A stretch of DNA of 64,000 nucleotides, taken from positions 22,888-86,887 of the forward strand of contig CAZJAA010000006.1 in the NCBI GenBank assembly GCA_964544055.1. Reading direction: 5' to 3'. Under the pieces are notes generated by a model that did no database searches, was not told where the DNA came from, and saw only the letters and a program-made list of their open reading frames with translations. This stretch comes from SIG299 sp964544055. GTDB taxonomy: Bacteria > Bacillota > Clostridia > Lachnospirales > Lachnospiraceae. Below, in pieces: positions 6,569-16,149 of this stretch. The position numbers and the translations under genes are program-made. The number at the start of each line of letters is the position of its first letter. Positions within the stretch are counted from its first letter, which is position 1.

Positions 6569-9511
6569 ATGAAAAAGTATTTTAGAAAGTTAGCCTTTGC
6601 TACTGTTTTTGCGATGGCAGTGTCTATGATTGCTCCTGCGGCCCGGGTTGCTGAGGCAGCAACAACAAAGACATTTACATATGCAGAGCAGGTAACAGGC
6701 GATACCGTAACTACACTGGTTATGGACAAAGGAGAAAAAGTGGACTTGAAATTTATAGGTGTTTCCAATTGGAGAACTTACACCTATAAATGGGCAAGTT
6801 CCAACACAAAAGTTGCGACAGTAGATTCCAATGGTCTCATTACAGCCGTTGGTACCGGTGTTGCCACGATTACATTAAAGGTAAGCGGTGGTGACGGCAC
6901 GCAGTACAAATCCAACGGTGTCACGGTTTATGTAGACCTGAATCAGGAAATCACCATTGGAACCTCCTCTCATGACGAAATCAAATCCTACACCATGGGT
7001 GTCAATGATTCCGCAACCCTCAAGGTGGGTGGCCTCAAGGACAACGTAGGAAAGCGTTACACGGCTACCTGGACATCTACAGATACTTCTGTTGCAAAAA
7101 TTGATGAAAACGGTAAAATTACCCCGGTTAAGGCAGGTCTTACGGTAATCCAGTTAAGCGTAAAAAAAGTGTTTAACAACAAAACAATGACCGCAGTGCC
7201 TATTGCACTTCTCGTAACAGACGAAAACGCTGCAACACCGACACAGAAGCCGAGTGCATCTGCGACTCCTGCACCAACGCAGAAGCCAAATGCAACAGCA
7301 ACTGAGATTCCAACTCCAACAGAAACACCAGTTCCGTCAGATGAGTATGTTTCCTACACGGCGGTTCTGGAATCTGACAACTGCCTGCTTTTAAAGTTTA
7401 GCAAGGCGGTAGACTATGACATTTCGGATGTTGCTTTATACGAATCCATTAATGCCGGCAACCAGACGGTAGAAATCAAGCGTGATATTTTAAGCGCAAC
7501 GTTAAGCAATGGAGGCACGGAGCTTCGTATTGTTCCATCCACCGCTTTTTCCAATGGTGACAAATATGTGGTAAAAGCAGGTTCTGCTGATCCTGGTAAA
7601 ACCGTGAACGTAGTGATTGGTGCACCAAACCGTCTGGAAGTAACCTATGAATGTCTGGGTACAACCGGTAAAGCATATGCGTATGATGAAACACTTGGCA
7701 TTGATGTTCCGGTGACTTTATCTTATCGTTTATACTATGGAAACATTGACGTAACAGAAAGCTATAAAAACAATGGTTACATTACTTATACAAACAAAAC
7801 TACCAAGTATGATGACTATGTAGATGTCGGCGGTGATGTCATCAATTTCTACAAATCAGGCATTACGGTGAGTCTGTCCGCAGAATATATCTACTTCACA
7901 GATGCCGGTGAAAAGGCAGTAACAAAAATGGTTAGCGTTACTTCCCAGAAGATGCCGACCTATGCAGTAAATACGGCACCAAAGTGGACCATTATCGATG
8001 TAACAAAAAATGATAAGATTGACTGGAACAATACAGTTCATGAAGTAATTTCTTTTAATGAAAATGCTAAACTGGTTGTTATGGTTGCAGATACTTACGG
8101 CAATTATTATGTAACTGATGAGCGTGGTGTTGACACCGAAAACAACATTTACTATGCAGGTGATTATGACAGTCTGCTTGCCAAGTTCGGTTACAGGATT
8201 GAACTTGCGGCAGCGGATGATAATTATGTCAGCATATTAGAAGATGGCACCATGTTCCCTTATAAAGCTACGAGCAAGACAAGCGTGCTTGTAAATCTGG
8301 TAGACGACAATAGTTACAGCAGTAGCAAATATTCCAGCAAGACAATTGGCGTTTGCCAGATGAAGATTCTTGCAGAGAGCAAGCTTTCCGCCATTGCTGC
8401 AGAAAGCACAAACGTAACACTTGCTTCACAGGCAATGCCGGGCTATTCGGAAAGATTCTGTGAAACAGACGTAGAAATTCTGTTAAAAGACCAGTATGGC
8501 AATGAGTGGAAGGGTGATTATGCTCTGGAACTCAGTTCTACGAACAAGAACATTAACAATGCGCTGAATTCCTCCAAGGCTCCTGCAACCTTAAATGGAA
8601 CAACACTTCATATCAGTGCAGAAAATATTATGGAAGCAATTTCAGAAACCAATGGAAACTCAGCAGTTTTTGTCATTACAGAAACAACAACCAATAAAAC
8701 AGTAAGAGTTACGGTAAAAATTCAGAAGCCTTCTACTGCAAATGGTGAAATCAAAGTAAGCGGCTGGAAGCTTGCCATTGACAAAACAAGTGTGAAGCTT
8801 GGCGAAATTGATACTACTACCTTAACACAGTCTGTTAAGGTTGAAACTATTAAGAACAGCAACGGCATCAGCGTTGGTTTGTATGATGACTTACATATTT
8901 TGACTTCCAGAGACTACAAGTTTACCAATGCAAACTGTAACAAGGATGAGGTTTATGTTCTTGTGTGTGGCCCGGATGGCAAGCCGATAAAAGAAGCAGC
9001 AAATGAAAATTCTCTTGGTGTTTATGCAGACAGCGCAGAAGGCTGTGTACGGATTAATATTACAGCACCTAAGAATTCCGGAAGTCTTACTCTGGAATCT
9101 CTGGCAGCAGGTAAGTATACCGTTACGGTAACAAGAATTACAAGTACTTCCGGTTCCATTCCGTCCAAGGTTACGTTAACCACTGGCTTTAACGTGGAAG
9201 ACAGCACGAAGACGGTTGCTTACCGTTCCATGAAGAGCAATCAGACCCCCTTAACCGTTTCCGATAAGAATGATTTGGAAAGTGTAAAGGAAATCATTGC
9301 AAGTCTGTTTACTTTCTCGTTAGATGGCAAGGAGTGGACTGATTTTACGGCGGCTCATATTGTGGATGCTGAGTTTACGGTATTAGGAAAGGGAGTACAT
9401 ATTAAGAATGTTGACCTTTCCGTTCCAGTAGAGGGAAGCAATGGTATGACAATGACCTATACAAAGAACGTTGTTATCAACAAGACAATCAAAACCGATG
9501 TAACCAATTAG
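6569..9511 (+). CDS. Secreted Ig-like (Big_2) surface protein, 980 aa
   Basis: Paralogue of the 941-aa protein, transcribed divergently from it. A signal peptide (MKKYFRKLAF to VAEA, about 30 residues) is followed by two Big_2 domains (about 48-110 and 130-200, with WASSNTKVATVDSNGLITAV and WTSTDTSVAKIDENGKITPV). Next comes a Pro/Thr/Ser linker (about 218-255, TPTQKPSASATPAPTQKP) and a long beta-rich body. It ends with the shared C-terminal module (FTFSLDGKEWTDFTAAHI). AGAAAGGAG precedes the ATG. Surface location follows from the signal peptide; the anchoring mode and ligand are unknown. Confidence 0.87.
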   Translation: MKKYFRKLAFATVFAMAVSMIAPAARVAEAATTKTFTYAEQVTGDTVTTLVMDKGEKVDLKFIGVSNWRTYTYKWASSNTKVATVDSNGLITAVGTGVATITLKVSGGDGTQYKSNGVTVYVDLNQEITIGTSSHDEIKSYTMGVNDSATLKVGGLKDNVGKRYTATWTSTDTSVAKIDENGKITPVKAGLTVIQLSVKKVFNNKTMTAVPIALLVTDENAATPTQKPSASATPAPTQKPNATATEIPTPTETPVPSDEYVSYTAVLESDNCLLLKFSKAVDYDISDVALYESINAGNQTVEIKRDILSATLSNGGTELRIVPSTAFSNGDKYVVKAGSADPGKTVNVVIGAPNRLEVTYECLGTTGKAYAYDETLGIDVPVTLSYRLYYGNIDVTESYKNNGYITYTNKTTKYDDYVDVGGDVINFYKSGITVSLSAEYIYFTDAGEKAVTKMVSVTSQKMPTYAVNTAPKWTIIDVTKNDKIDWNNTVHEVISFNENAKLVVMVADTYGNYYVTDERGVDTENNIYYAGDYDSLLAKFGYRIELAAADDNYVSILEDGTMFPYKATSKTSVLVNLVDDNSYSSSKYSSKTIGVCQMKILAESKLSAIAAESTNVTLASQAMPGYSERFCETDVEILLKDQYGNEWKGDYALELSSTNKNINNALNSSKAPATLNGTTLHISAENIMEAISETNGNSAVFVITETTTNKTVRVTVKIQKPSTANGEIKVSGWKLAIDKTSVKLGEIDTTTLTQSVKVETIKNSNGISVGLYDDLHILTSRDYKFTNANCNKDEVYVLVCGPDGKPIKEAANENSLGVYADSAEGCVRINITAPKNSGSLTLESLAAGKYTVTVTRITSTSGSIPSKVTLTTGFNVEDSTKTVAYRSMKSNQTPLTVSDKNDLESVKEIIASLFTFSLDGKEWTDFTAAHIVDAEFTVLGKGVHIKNVDLSVPVEGSNGMTMTYTKNVVINKTIKTDVTN

Positions 9512-9554
9512 TCGGTAAAATAAACTGGTTTGTACAACAAGTTAGTTGCAAAAC

Positions 9555-9632
9555 AGACAATCCCCCGGAAGGTCACTTTCCGGGGGATTGTTAGTATAAC
9601 AGGAGGGGAACGTTATATTCCCCTCCTGTCTG
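9555..9632. terminator. Two back-to-back terminator hairpins between convergent genes
   Basis: CAATCCCCCGGAA pairs with TTCCGGGGGATTG (about 9558-9591). ACAGGAGGGGAA pairs with TTCCCCTCCTGT (about 9599-9629). They separate the 980-aa gene from the convergent 906-aa gene and can stop transcription from both sides. Confidence 0.8.
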
Positions 9633-9682
9633 ATTCGTATTTTTCGTATTCTTTTGTTTTTAAGTTTCTGTTTTTCCTTTTG

Positions 9683-12403
9683 TTATTTTACCTCCACATA
9701 ATCGTTTACGGTTACGGTGTGTTTTACATAAGTGTTGCTGCCTTCCGCAGTTTCTACATAGAAGTCAACGGACTTGATGAAGCATACGCTGCCCGGCTTT
9801 AAGATTCCGCTGTCAGTTACCTTGTTGGACTTGACAACAAGCTTGATGTTGGTATAGTCAGAGATGTCATCCAACACCTTGTCTCCAAGCTTAAACTTGA
9901 AGCTAGACATAACAAGCTCTTCTACATTACCATCTGTGGAAGCAAAGGCATTCGAGGTCTTGCCTGCGTAGGAAAGGTTTTCCTGGCTGTCCTTTACGGT
10001 CAGGGTGTTTCTGGTTACCTGGGTAAGAGCAGATGCAGTTGCACCTGTTGTTGTGCCAATGCCTTTGTAAATGGTTATCGTGTAAGTTCCGGTACCATTT
10101 TTTGTTTTGTCTACAACGTTAATGGTAGAACCTGCAACTTCAGCTTCGGAAATACCAGTTAACGGAATCTGGATAGCAGAACCGCTGGCAGTTGTTGCTT
10201 CAATTGCGGTGCTTCCCTTTGTTACCGTGTAGTAGTAATTGCCTGCAATCATGTTAGAAACGGAAGCTTCCTTTGGTGCAAGCTCGGCTATCTGCGCTTT
10301 TACACCGTTGCTTAACAGGTAAAGCTTTGCCAAAGCAACCTTTTCCTTGCCGTCGGTTGTCTTTAAGTCCTCATCACCGGAGAATTCAATCTTATAACCG
10401 GAGATAACAAGGTTGTCGTTTTTGTCTAATGCCGGCTTTTTCACTGTAACGTTAAAGGTTTTCTTTAAGCTGCCTGTCTGTACGGTGAAAGTGTAGGCAT
10501 AGCCGGACGCACCGCTTGGAAGGTTTTCTTTGCTTCCGGTTACGGTGAAGGTATATTCGCCATCAGCACCCTCTACTGCGCTGATAACAGGTGCTGCAGT
10601 CGCACCGTTTGGAAGATTCTTTAAGTTGCTTGTGATCTCGATGTCTCCTGCAATTAAATCACCCAGCTGGTCTTTTAACGTTACCTTAAAGGTAGTTTCG
10701 TTGAAGCCGTTACCGGATTCTGTTGAGATAACATCCGAAGCTTTATCCAGAGTCAGGGAGCTTACGGCTCTTGCAGGTCTGACGGTCACAGGGAGTACCG
10801 CTACTACAGTAGAAGTGCTGCTTCCTGCCGGTGTAAAGTATACGAGTACGTTTACCGTGCCAGTGCTGTTTGTCATCAGGGTACCGTCTTCTGCAACATA
10901 GAGAATTGCGTTGTTGGTTGTTGCAAAGGAGAAGGAGCCTTTTTCGGCATCCATGGTATCCGTGTAAACTGCGTTGTTCTTTGTGTCGGTTAACTTTGCA
11001 ACCAGACGGAAGTTATTTTTTTCGTCATCGCCAAGAGCAATCACATTGGACGCCTTGTTCCAGTCAATGCCTGCGCCTTCTGCTGCGGAGTTCTTGACAA
11101 TAGTTGCAGTGCCGCCGACCGCTACGTTGATACCGTAAGCAGGTGCTTTGGAGCTGACAATGGTAGCAATAGTCTTAGGACCGGAAACCGGTTCGTAGGT
11201 GTCCGGGTCATACTGACCGGTGATGTATTCGATTTCTACCTGTGCCACCGCACCTTCGGCACTGAAGAAAATCTTGCCAGCAGTGGAGTCGGAAAGCCAG
11301 AAATCACCGTTTTCGGAGTCTTTTACGAGAGAGAACATTACGGAAGCGCCGGATTGGGAAAGTGCGGTTGCAGTGATGTCAACTCCGTGTGAATTTAACA
11401 GCTTATACGAAAGAGTAGTATCTGCATCTGCATATGCTTTAAATTCATCGCCCTCGCAGTTCCAGGAGTACTGGATGCTTGCAACATTACCGATGGTTGC
11501 AACAAATTCTGCGGTTTCCTCACCGTAGGTAAAGCCGTATTTTGTACCATCTGTGAAGGTTACATAGGAGGTAAGTGTTGCAACACCGTTCTTTACGGAT
11601 GTTACTTTAATCGGATATGCAATTTTTACATCTCCTACATAGTAGTAGAAGGAGAGGTTCTGCTCCAGGTCAGCAGTGGTGATATCCTTGTTTTCAAAGG
11701 TCAGATTTACAACAGAGTCGCTGGTCTGACGAACGGAAAATTCCTTGGAAGCTTCAGCAGCAGGAACGGTAAACTCTACAGGAGTAACCTTAAGCGCTTC
11801 GCCGGTAATTTTATTTGTGATGGAAATGGTTACGGTAGTTTTGCCAGGGGCAACCGGTGTAACTACACCGGCGTTGTTTACGGTAGCTACCGTTTCATCG
11901 GAAGAACTCCACTTGGTGTTATACAGGGTAGAGGACCAGTTTGTAACACCATAGAAATTGAGGTCAACCGTAGTTCCGAGAGTTAAGGTGTATGCACCAA
12001 AGGTATTGTCCTTGGAAGTACCAAGGGAAACGTTCATTTCCGGCAGATTGCTTACAGTTACCTTTACACCTTCGGAAACGTATGCGGTACCGTCACCGAC
12101 ACGGAACGAGATGATAGAAGTTCCGTTTGCCTTTGCGGTGATGACACCCATGGAGTCAACGGTTGCAACTTCCGGATTGGAGCTTACCCAGGAAGTGGAA
12201 AAGTTTTTGTAGTCCGGCACGCCAATAAATCTTAAATCAACGGAATCGCCCGGCTCCAGAGAGAGGCTGCTTACTGCGCCACCCGTCTGGTGTGCATAGG
12301 TGAAGCTCTGTGCTGCATATGCATATCCGGCAGTCGGGGCAGCAGAGGTAATCACCATAGCAGACGCTAAGAGAACAGCGCCTTTTCTTAAAGATGGTTT
12401 CAT
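9683..12403 (-). CDS. Secreted Ig-like (Big_2) surface protein, 906 aa
   Basis: Third full-length paralogue. A signal peptide (MKPSLRKGAVLLASAMVI to GYAYA) is followed by two Big_2 domains (about 48-105 and 120-190, with WVSSNPEVATVDSMGVITA and WSSSDETVATVNNAGVVTPV) and a beta-rich body. The common C-terminal module (SFKFKLGDKVLDDISDYT) ends VNDYVEVK. The leader TTACTTAAGGAGG is nearly the same as that of the 941-aa gene, so the start regions are shared within the family. It lies downstream of and co-directional with the integrase. Confidence 0.86.
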   Translation of the reverse strand: MKPSLRKGAVLLASAMVITSAAPTAGYAYAAQSFTYAHQTGGAVSSLSLEPGDSVDLRFIGVPDYKNFSTSWVSSNPEVATVDSMGVITAKANGTSIISFRVGDGTAYVSEGVKVTVSNLPEMNVSLGTSKDNTFGAYTLTLGTTVDLNFYGVTNWSSTLYNTKWSSSDETVATVNNAGVVTPVAPGKTTVTISITNKITGEALKVTPVEFTVPAAEASKEFSVRQTSDSVVNLTFENKDITTADLEQNLSFYYYVGDVKIAYPIKVTSVKNGVATLTSYVTFTDGTKYGFTYGEETAEFVATIGNVASIQYSWNCEGDEFKAYADADTTLSYKLLNSHGVDITATALSQSGASVMFSLVKDSENGDFWLSDSTAGKIFFSAEGAVAQVEIEYITGQYDPDTYEPVSGPKTIATIVSSKAPAYGINVAVGGTATIVKNSAAEGAGIDWNKASNVIALGDDEKNNFRLVAKLTDTKNNAVYTDTMDAEKGSFSFATTNNAILYVAEDGTLMTNSTGTVNVLVYFTPAGSSTSTVVAVLPVTVRPARAVSSLTLDKASDVISTESGNGFNETTFKVTLKDQLGDLIAGDIEITSNLKNLPNGATAAPVISAVEGADGEYTFTVTGSKENLPSGASGYAYTFTVQTGSLKKTFNVTVKKPALDKNDNLVISGYKIEFSGDEDLKTTDGKEKVALAKLYLLSNGVKAQIAELAPKEASVSNMIAGNYYYTVTKGSTAIEATTASGSAIQIPLTGISEAEVAGSTINVVDKTKNGTGTYTITIYKGIGTTTGATASALTQVTRNTLTVKDSQENLSYAGKTSNAFASTDGNVEELVMSSFKFKLGDKVLDDISDYTNIKLVVKSNKVTDSGILKPGSVCFIKSVDFYVETAEGSNTYVKHTVTVNDYVEVK

Positions 12404-12477
12404 TATATTTCCTCCTTAAGTAACAAAGAGATAAAAGTGAAAAAAGTGAATAAAAATACAGGTTTGGGAGGCAAAGA

Positions 12478-12604
12478 CAAGGCCTGCCTGAGGCCTTTGT
12501 ACAAGGCCTTTGACACCAATCTGACACCACTTGATTGCAAAGATGTAGTCTGTGCCAAGTAAAGCCACAGACCTGCTTGCAAGACGGAGGTTTACTTAGC
12601 ACAG
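12478..12604. repeat. Dense dyad and direct-repeat region beside the integrase (att-like)
   Basis: Three copies of AAGGCCT or AGGCCTT in mixed orientation lie at 12479-12511. TGACACCA occurs at 12511-12518 and 12522-12529. CTGTGCCAAGTAAA (12550-12563) and TTTACTTAGCACAG (12591-12604) are inverted repeats matching at 13 of 14 positions. Such clustering just past an integrase 3' end resembles a recombination site with arm-type sites. The function is inference. Confidence 0.5.
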
Positions 12605-12625
12605 GCGATTTGCAGTTTACATCGG

Positions 12626-13819
12626 TTAAAAGAAAACTGCGAGCTTCTGGATTTCCCTGGACTGGACATCCTCGGTAACGTGTGTGTAGAGATCCATTGT
12701 CATTTCCAGACTGCTGTGCCCTAATATCTGCTGGACAACCTTTGGCGGAATTCCGCTTTCGAAAGCACGGGTGGCAAAGGTGTGACGGAGTGTGTGGGGT
12801 GTGATGCGTTCAAAAACAACGGGTTCCCTGTTTTCTTTTGCAGCAAGCTTTGCTTCTTGCTTATTTATCTTTTTGACATAGTTATTTAGCGTTTCGGCTA
12901 CATTTAAGCCACGGACAGGACCGCCGGTTTTGGTCGTAAATACGAGATCCTCTCCTTCTTCGACCGGACACCATTCTTCTCCAAGCACTTTCTTTTCTTT
13001 TTCCTGACGGCTTTGGTGTTTTTTTAAAAGCTCCAGGGTAGAGTCCAGGAGGCGAATGGTACGGCAGCTGTTTTTGGTTTTTGGCGAGTGAAAAACGTCC
13101 TTCATCTGATGGTTTTTGACATCATGCAAATAGACATACGTTCGTTCTACGGTCAGTGTTTTCTCGTCAAAATTGATATCGCTCCAGCGAAGCCCGGAGA
13201 GCTCACCGATTCGAAGTCCGGTGGACAGTCCTAGAATGCAGAGCATTTCGTAGCGGCTGCCGCAGATGGCATTCAGAAAAATTTTCTGTTCTTCACAGCT
13301 TAAGACACGCCGCTCGGTTTTATCCCGGCGGATTGTGATATTTTCGCATGGGTTATAGGTAATCATGCGGTTTTCCATTGCTTCTTTAAACAGGCTGTAT
13401 AAAATGGCCTTGGTTTTTGCAAGGGTGTTGGCACTCAAGCCGTTTTGGGACATACTGTTTAAAAGACGCTGCACCATCAGCTTGTTAATTCCGGAAACCT
13501 GTACCTTTCCAAGGGTGGGTGCAATGTGTATTTTGTAGATTTCCATGTAAACAGAAAGCGTGTTTTCCTTGACAGTGTTTTCTTTAATTTCGCTAACCCA
13601 GGTTTCAAAAAAAGTATTAAGAGTCATGTTCTGGGCATTGACATAAATGCCATGTTCCATTTCGTACCGGGTATCTGCCATTTTTTTCTGGAGTGCTTTG
13701 ATGTCCCTGTCATAGAGTGTGTAACGTTCTCCCTGAAATGTAAATCGTCCCTGATACCTTCCGTCTGCACGCTTGGTAATTCCTTTTGGCAGACGTCGTT
13801 CTTTTGTTGCATTTTCCAT
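12626..13819 (-). CDS. Tyrosine recombinase (phage-type integrase)
   Basis: A 397-aa site-specific recombinase. An N-terminal arm-DNA-binding segment (ITKRADGRYQGRFTF, residues 14-28) is followed by a SAM-like core-binding domain (about 65-155) and a catalytic domain with the Arg in TGLRIGEL (R203). Near the C-terminus come TPHTLRHTFATR (His-x-x-Arg), LGHSSLEMTMDLY and the Tyr nucleophile in LYTHV. The start MENATKERR at 13819 fits a GAAAGGAG site; an upstream in-frame ATG at 13897 has none. No excisionase, relaxase or phage genes are adjacent, so this is a solitary recombinase. It may act on the flanking repeats or the surface-protein locus; both are inference. Confidence 0.9.
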   Translation of the reverse strand: MENATKERRLPKGITKRADGRYQGRFTFQGERYTLYDRDIKALQKKMADTRYEMEHGIYVNAQNMTLNTFFETWVSEIKENTVKENTLSVYMEIYKIHIAPTLGKVQVSGINKLMVQRLLNSMSQNGLSANTLAKTKAILYSLFKEAMENRMITYNPCENITIRRDKTERRVLSCEEQKIFLNAICGSRYEMLCILGLSTGLRIGELSGLRWSDINFDEKTLTVERTYVYLHDVKNHQMKDVFHSPKTKNSCRTIRLLDSTLELLKKHQSRQEKEKKVLGEEWCPVEEGEDLVFTTKTGGPVRGLNVAETLNNYVKKINKQEAKLAAKENREPVVFERITPHTLRHTFATRAFESGIPPKVVQQILGHSSLEMTMDLYTHVTEDVQSREIQKLAVFF

Positions 13820-13927
13820 AGTAATAGAATGCTCCTTTCTGCAAAATGTATTTTGACAAAGCTTTTCCTTAGTATGAGTTTTTTTGTTTTTTTTCATGCT
13901 ATGTCGCGCTTATTATAACAGAAGTTC

Positions 13928-13947
13928 TGACACCAAAACTGACACCA
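13928..13947. repeat. Paired TGACACCA repeats upstream of the integrase
   Basis: TGACACCA lies at 13928-13935 and 13940-13947, a 12-bp period, mirroring the pair at 12511-12529 past the other end of the gene. They occupy the -35 zone of a minus-strand TATAAT (13912-13917), so binding there could also control integrase transcription. Confidence 0.55.
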
Positions 13948-14081
13948 ATTTGTTCTTATGGACGAAAAAAGCAGATAGAAAAAAATGGAAAAACATAAAA
14001 CAAAAGAGATTTTGATACATTGAAAAATACGATTAAACTAATTTTAGAAGAAAGGAATGGAAATGTCAAGAAAATTTAGGA

Positions 14082-14110
14082 TTTACTTTTCCGCCAAGTT
14101 TCATTATAAT
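14082..14110 (+). promoter_or_regulatory. Sigma-A promoter of the O-antigen-ligase-like gene
   Basis: TTTACT (14082-14087) and TATAAT (14105-14110) are 17 bp apart, about 90 bp before the ATG at 14202. Nothing else is recognised in 13948-14201. Confidence 0.55.
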
Positions 14111-14201
14111 AGATTATTATGAGTAAGTATGTGTTGAATGTGACCTTTACACAAATAAAACGTATTGTTGAATTGAAATACAAATATGGAGAATAGAAAA
14201 G

Positions 14202-16082
14202 ATGGAACAGAAAACAGAGAAAAAAAATAAAAAGGTGCAGGACGGAAGAAAAGCGGTGTGGAACTTAAAGCTGCTTCCGCTCCAGTTTGTGCTGGCACTG
14301 TTGCCGTTAATTATGGCACTGTATCAGGGAAATTCTGGGTATGCGGCTTATACATGGAATGGTGTGCAGGATGATTATATGGACGTATTCCTTCATGGGA
14401 AAATGATTGCATTTATTATTGTGGCTGCGTTGATGTTGGTGCTGGTTGCGCACCGGATAATATCGCTTAGAAATACGGAGCGTGCAGCATTACTTAAAAC
14501 TTTTCTGCCAATGGCAGTGTATACGGTACTGGTTATACTCTCCACCGTATTTTCTGAAAATCTGAAAGGTTCTTTGACCGGTACCATGGATCAGAAGGAG
14601 CCGGTGTGGGTTTTGCTTGGCTATGTGGTTGTACTACTTTATGCCTATCTGACAATCAATTCCAAAGAAGACTGGCTGCAGCTGACGTATGCTGCATTGT
14701 TTGGTAGTGCGTTAATGGCAGTTCTTGGTGTCATGCAGGCAATCGGTAAAGATCCTATGACATGGGAATGGGTACAGCGGCTTTTTGTTGGAAAAAATTT
14801 CATTGAGCAGAATGGAATGCTTACACTGACATTTCCGGTGGGACAGGCATATATTACCATGTTTAATCCAAACTATGTGGGTACCTATGTGGCGATGTAT
14901 GTTCCTCTTCTGGTGGCAGGGCTGTTTATGGAGCGGCAGATATGGATGAAACTCTGCTGTGCGCTGTCTGCCATCGGACTGCTTATTACGTTGTTTGCTT
15001 CCCAGTCCAGAACTGGTCTGATTGCCATGGTGGCGGTGTTTATCATGTTCGTTGTATTCATGGGTAGAGAAGCCTGGAAGCGTTGGTATCTTGTAATTCC
15101 GGCTGTAACGTTTGTGGTTTTAAGCTTCTCTTTGATTGACACATACCGTGACAACCTGCTCACCAATCGTTTAAAGGCGATGTTTGCAATTGAAAAAAAT
15201 GAGAGTGCATTACGGGGAATTGATACAACGGAAAATGGTGTGCGCATCGTTTACAATGGAACGGAGTTTACGGTGCAGATGGCAGTATCCAGAAGTGATT
15301 TTGCCTATGTGGTGATGGAAAACGGAAATTCGCTGGAGGTAACTTATGATGAAAACCGTCTGCATGCATATTTTACGCTTTCTACCGGAGACGAGCTTGT
15401 AATCGAAACGGCATCCTATGAGAACCAGTATGCGTTTGGACTGAATCTGGACGGACGGAATTATTATTTTACCAATCAGATTGTAAGGGGTAACTACAAG
15501 TTTCTCAATGAATTCGGACGTGCGGATGAGTGCACGATTCCGGCGAATGTTTTTCCAGGCTATGAATCGGCGGCAAGTGGCCGTGGTTATGTCTGGGGCA
15601 GAACCATTCCGTTGTTGTTAAAGAATTTCTTCATCGGTTCCGGTCCGGATACTTTTGCGATTGAGTTTCCGCAGACGGACTATGTAGCTCGTTATAAGAG
15701 TGGTTTTTCGGGAGTTATTTTTACTCGCCCGCATAATTTTTATTTGCAGATGGGTGTGCAGACCGGTACGGTATCTCTGCTTGCTTTTCTTGCATTTTAT
15801 GCTGTTTATTTTGTGGGCTGCTGTAGAAGATACTTTTTCTGCAAATTTAACCGTGTGGAGGAGTGGAGCGGATTTGCCGTATTTTTGTGTACTGTTGGCT
15901 TTATGGCATCCGGTCTGGCAAACGACTCCTTAATTGTGGTCTCTCCGATGTTTTATCTGCTGCTTGGGGCAGGAATGGCAATTAATCACAAATTCTGCCC
16001 ATTAAAAAAGAAAGAACGTACAAATCAGGAAGCATACAAAAAAGCAATATCGGACGAATGGAAAACAGATTTCGTGGAATAG
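14202..16082 (+). CDS. O-antigen ligase / polymerase-like membrane protein
   Basis: A 626-aa polytopic membrane protein of the Wzy/WaaL (O-antigen ligase) superfamily, expected to join or polymerise lipid-linked glycans outside the membrane. About a dozen hydrophobic helices are visible. The family core SQSRTGLIAMVAVFIMF lies near residue 270, and the large external loop ends in RPHNFYLQMGVQTG near residue 510. An unusual beta-rich insertion (about 325-460) sits in the external loop. A Gram-positive host has no O-antigen, so the substrate is more likely a wall or surface glycan, possibly glycans on surface proteins. No glycosyltransferase cluster is adjacent. Confidence 0.75.
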   Translation: MEQKTEKKNKKVQDGRKAVWNLKLLPLQFVLALLPLIMALYQGNSGYAAYTWNGVQDDYMDVFLHGKMIAFIIVAALMLVLVAHRIISLRNTERAALLKTFLPMAVYTVLVILSTVFSENLKGSLTGTMDQKEPVWVLLGYVVVLLYAYLTINSKEDWLQLTYAALFGSALMAVLGVMQAIGKDPMTWEWVQRLFVGKNFIEQNGMLTLTFPVGQAYITMFNPNYVGTYVAMYVPLLVAGLFMERQIWMKLCCALSAIGLLITLFASQSRTGLIAMVAVFIMFVVFMGREAWKRWYLVIPAVTFVVLSFSLIDTYRDNLLTNRLKAMFAIEKNESALRGIDTTENGVRIVYNGTEFTVQMAVSRSDFAYVVMENGNSLEVTYDENRLHAYFTLSTGDELVIETASYENQYAFGLNLDGRNYYFTNQIVRGNYKFLNEFGRADECTIPANVFPGYESAASGRGYVWGRTIPLLLKNFFIGSGPDTFAIEFPQTDYVARYKSGFSGVIFTRPHNFYLQMGVQTGTVSLLAFLAFYAVYFVGCCRRYFFCKFNRVEEWSGFAVFLCTVGFMASGLANDSLIVVSPMFYLLLGAGMAINHKFCPLKKKERTNQEAYKKAISDEWKTDFVE

Positions 16083-16149
16083 TTACAAAAGTGAAAATGT
16101 GGAAAATAGTAAGAAAGTGAAAGAAATGCAGGAGGGACAGAAATAAATT

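Noticed and set aside
3492..12403. Classical S-layer genes with SLH or CWB2 anchors
   Set aside because: No SLH, CWB2 or LPXTG motif was seen in any of the three proteins, so they are described only as Big_2 surface proteins.
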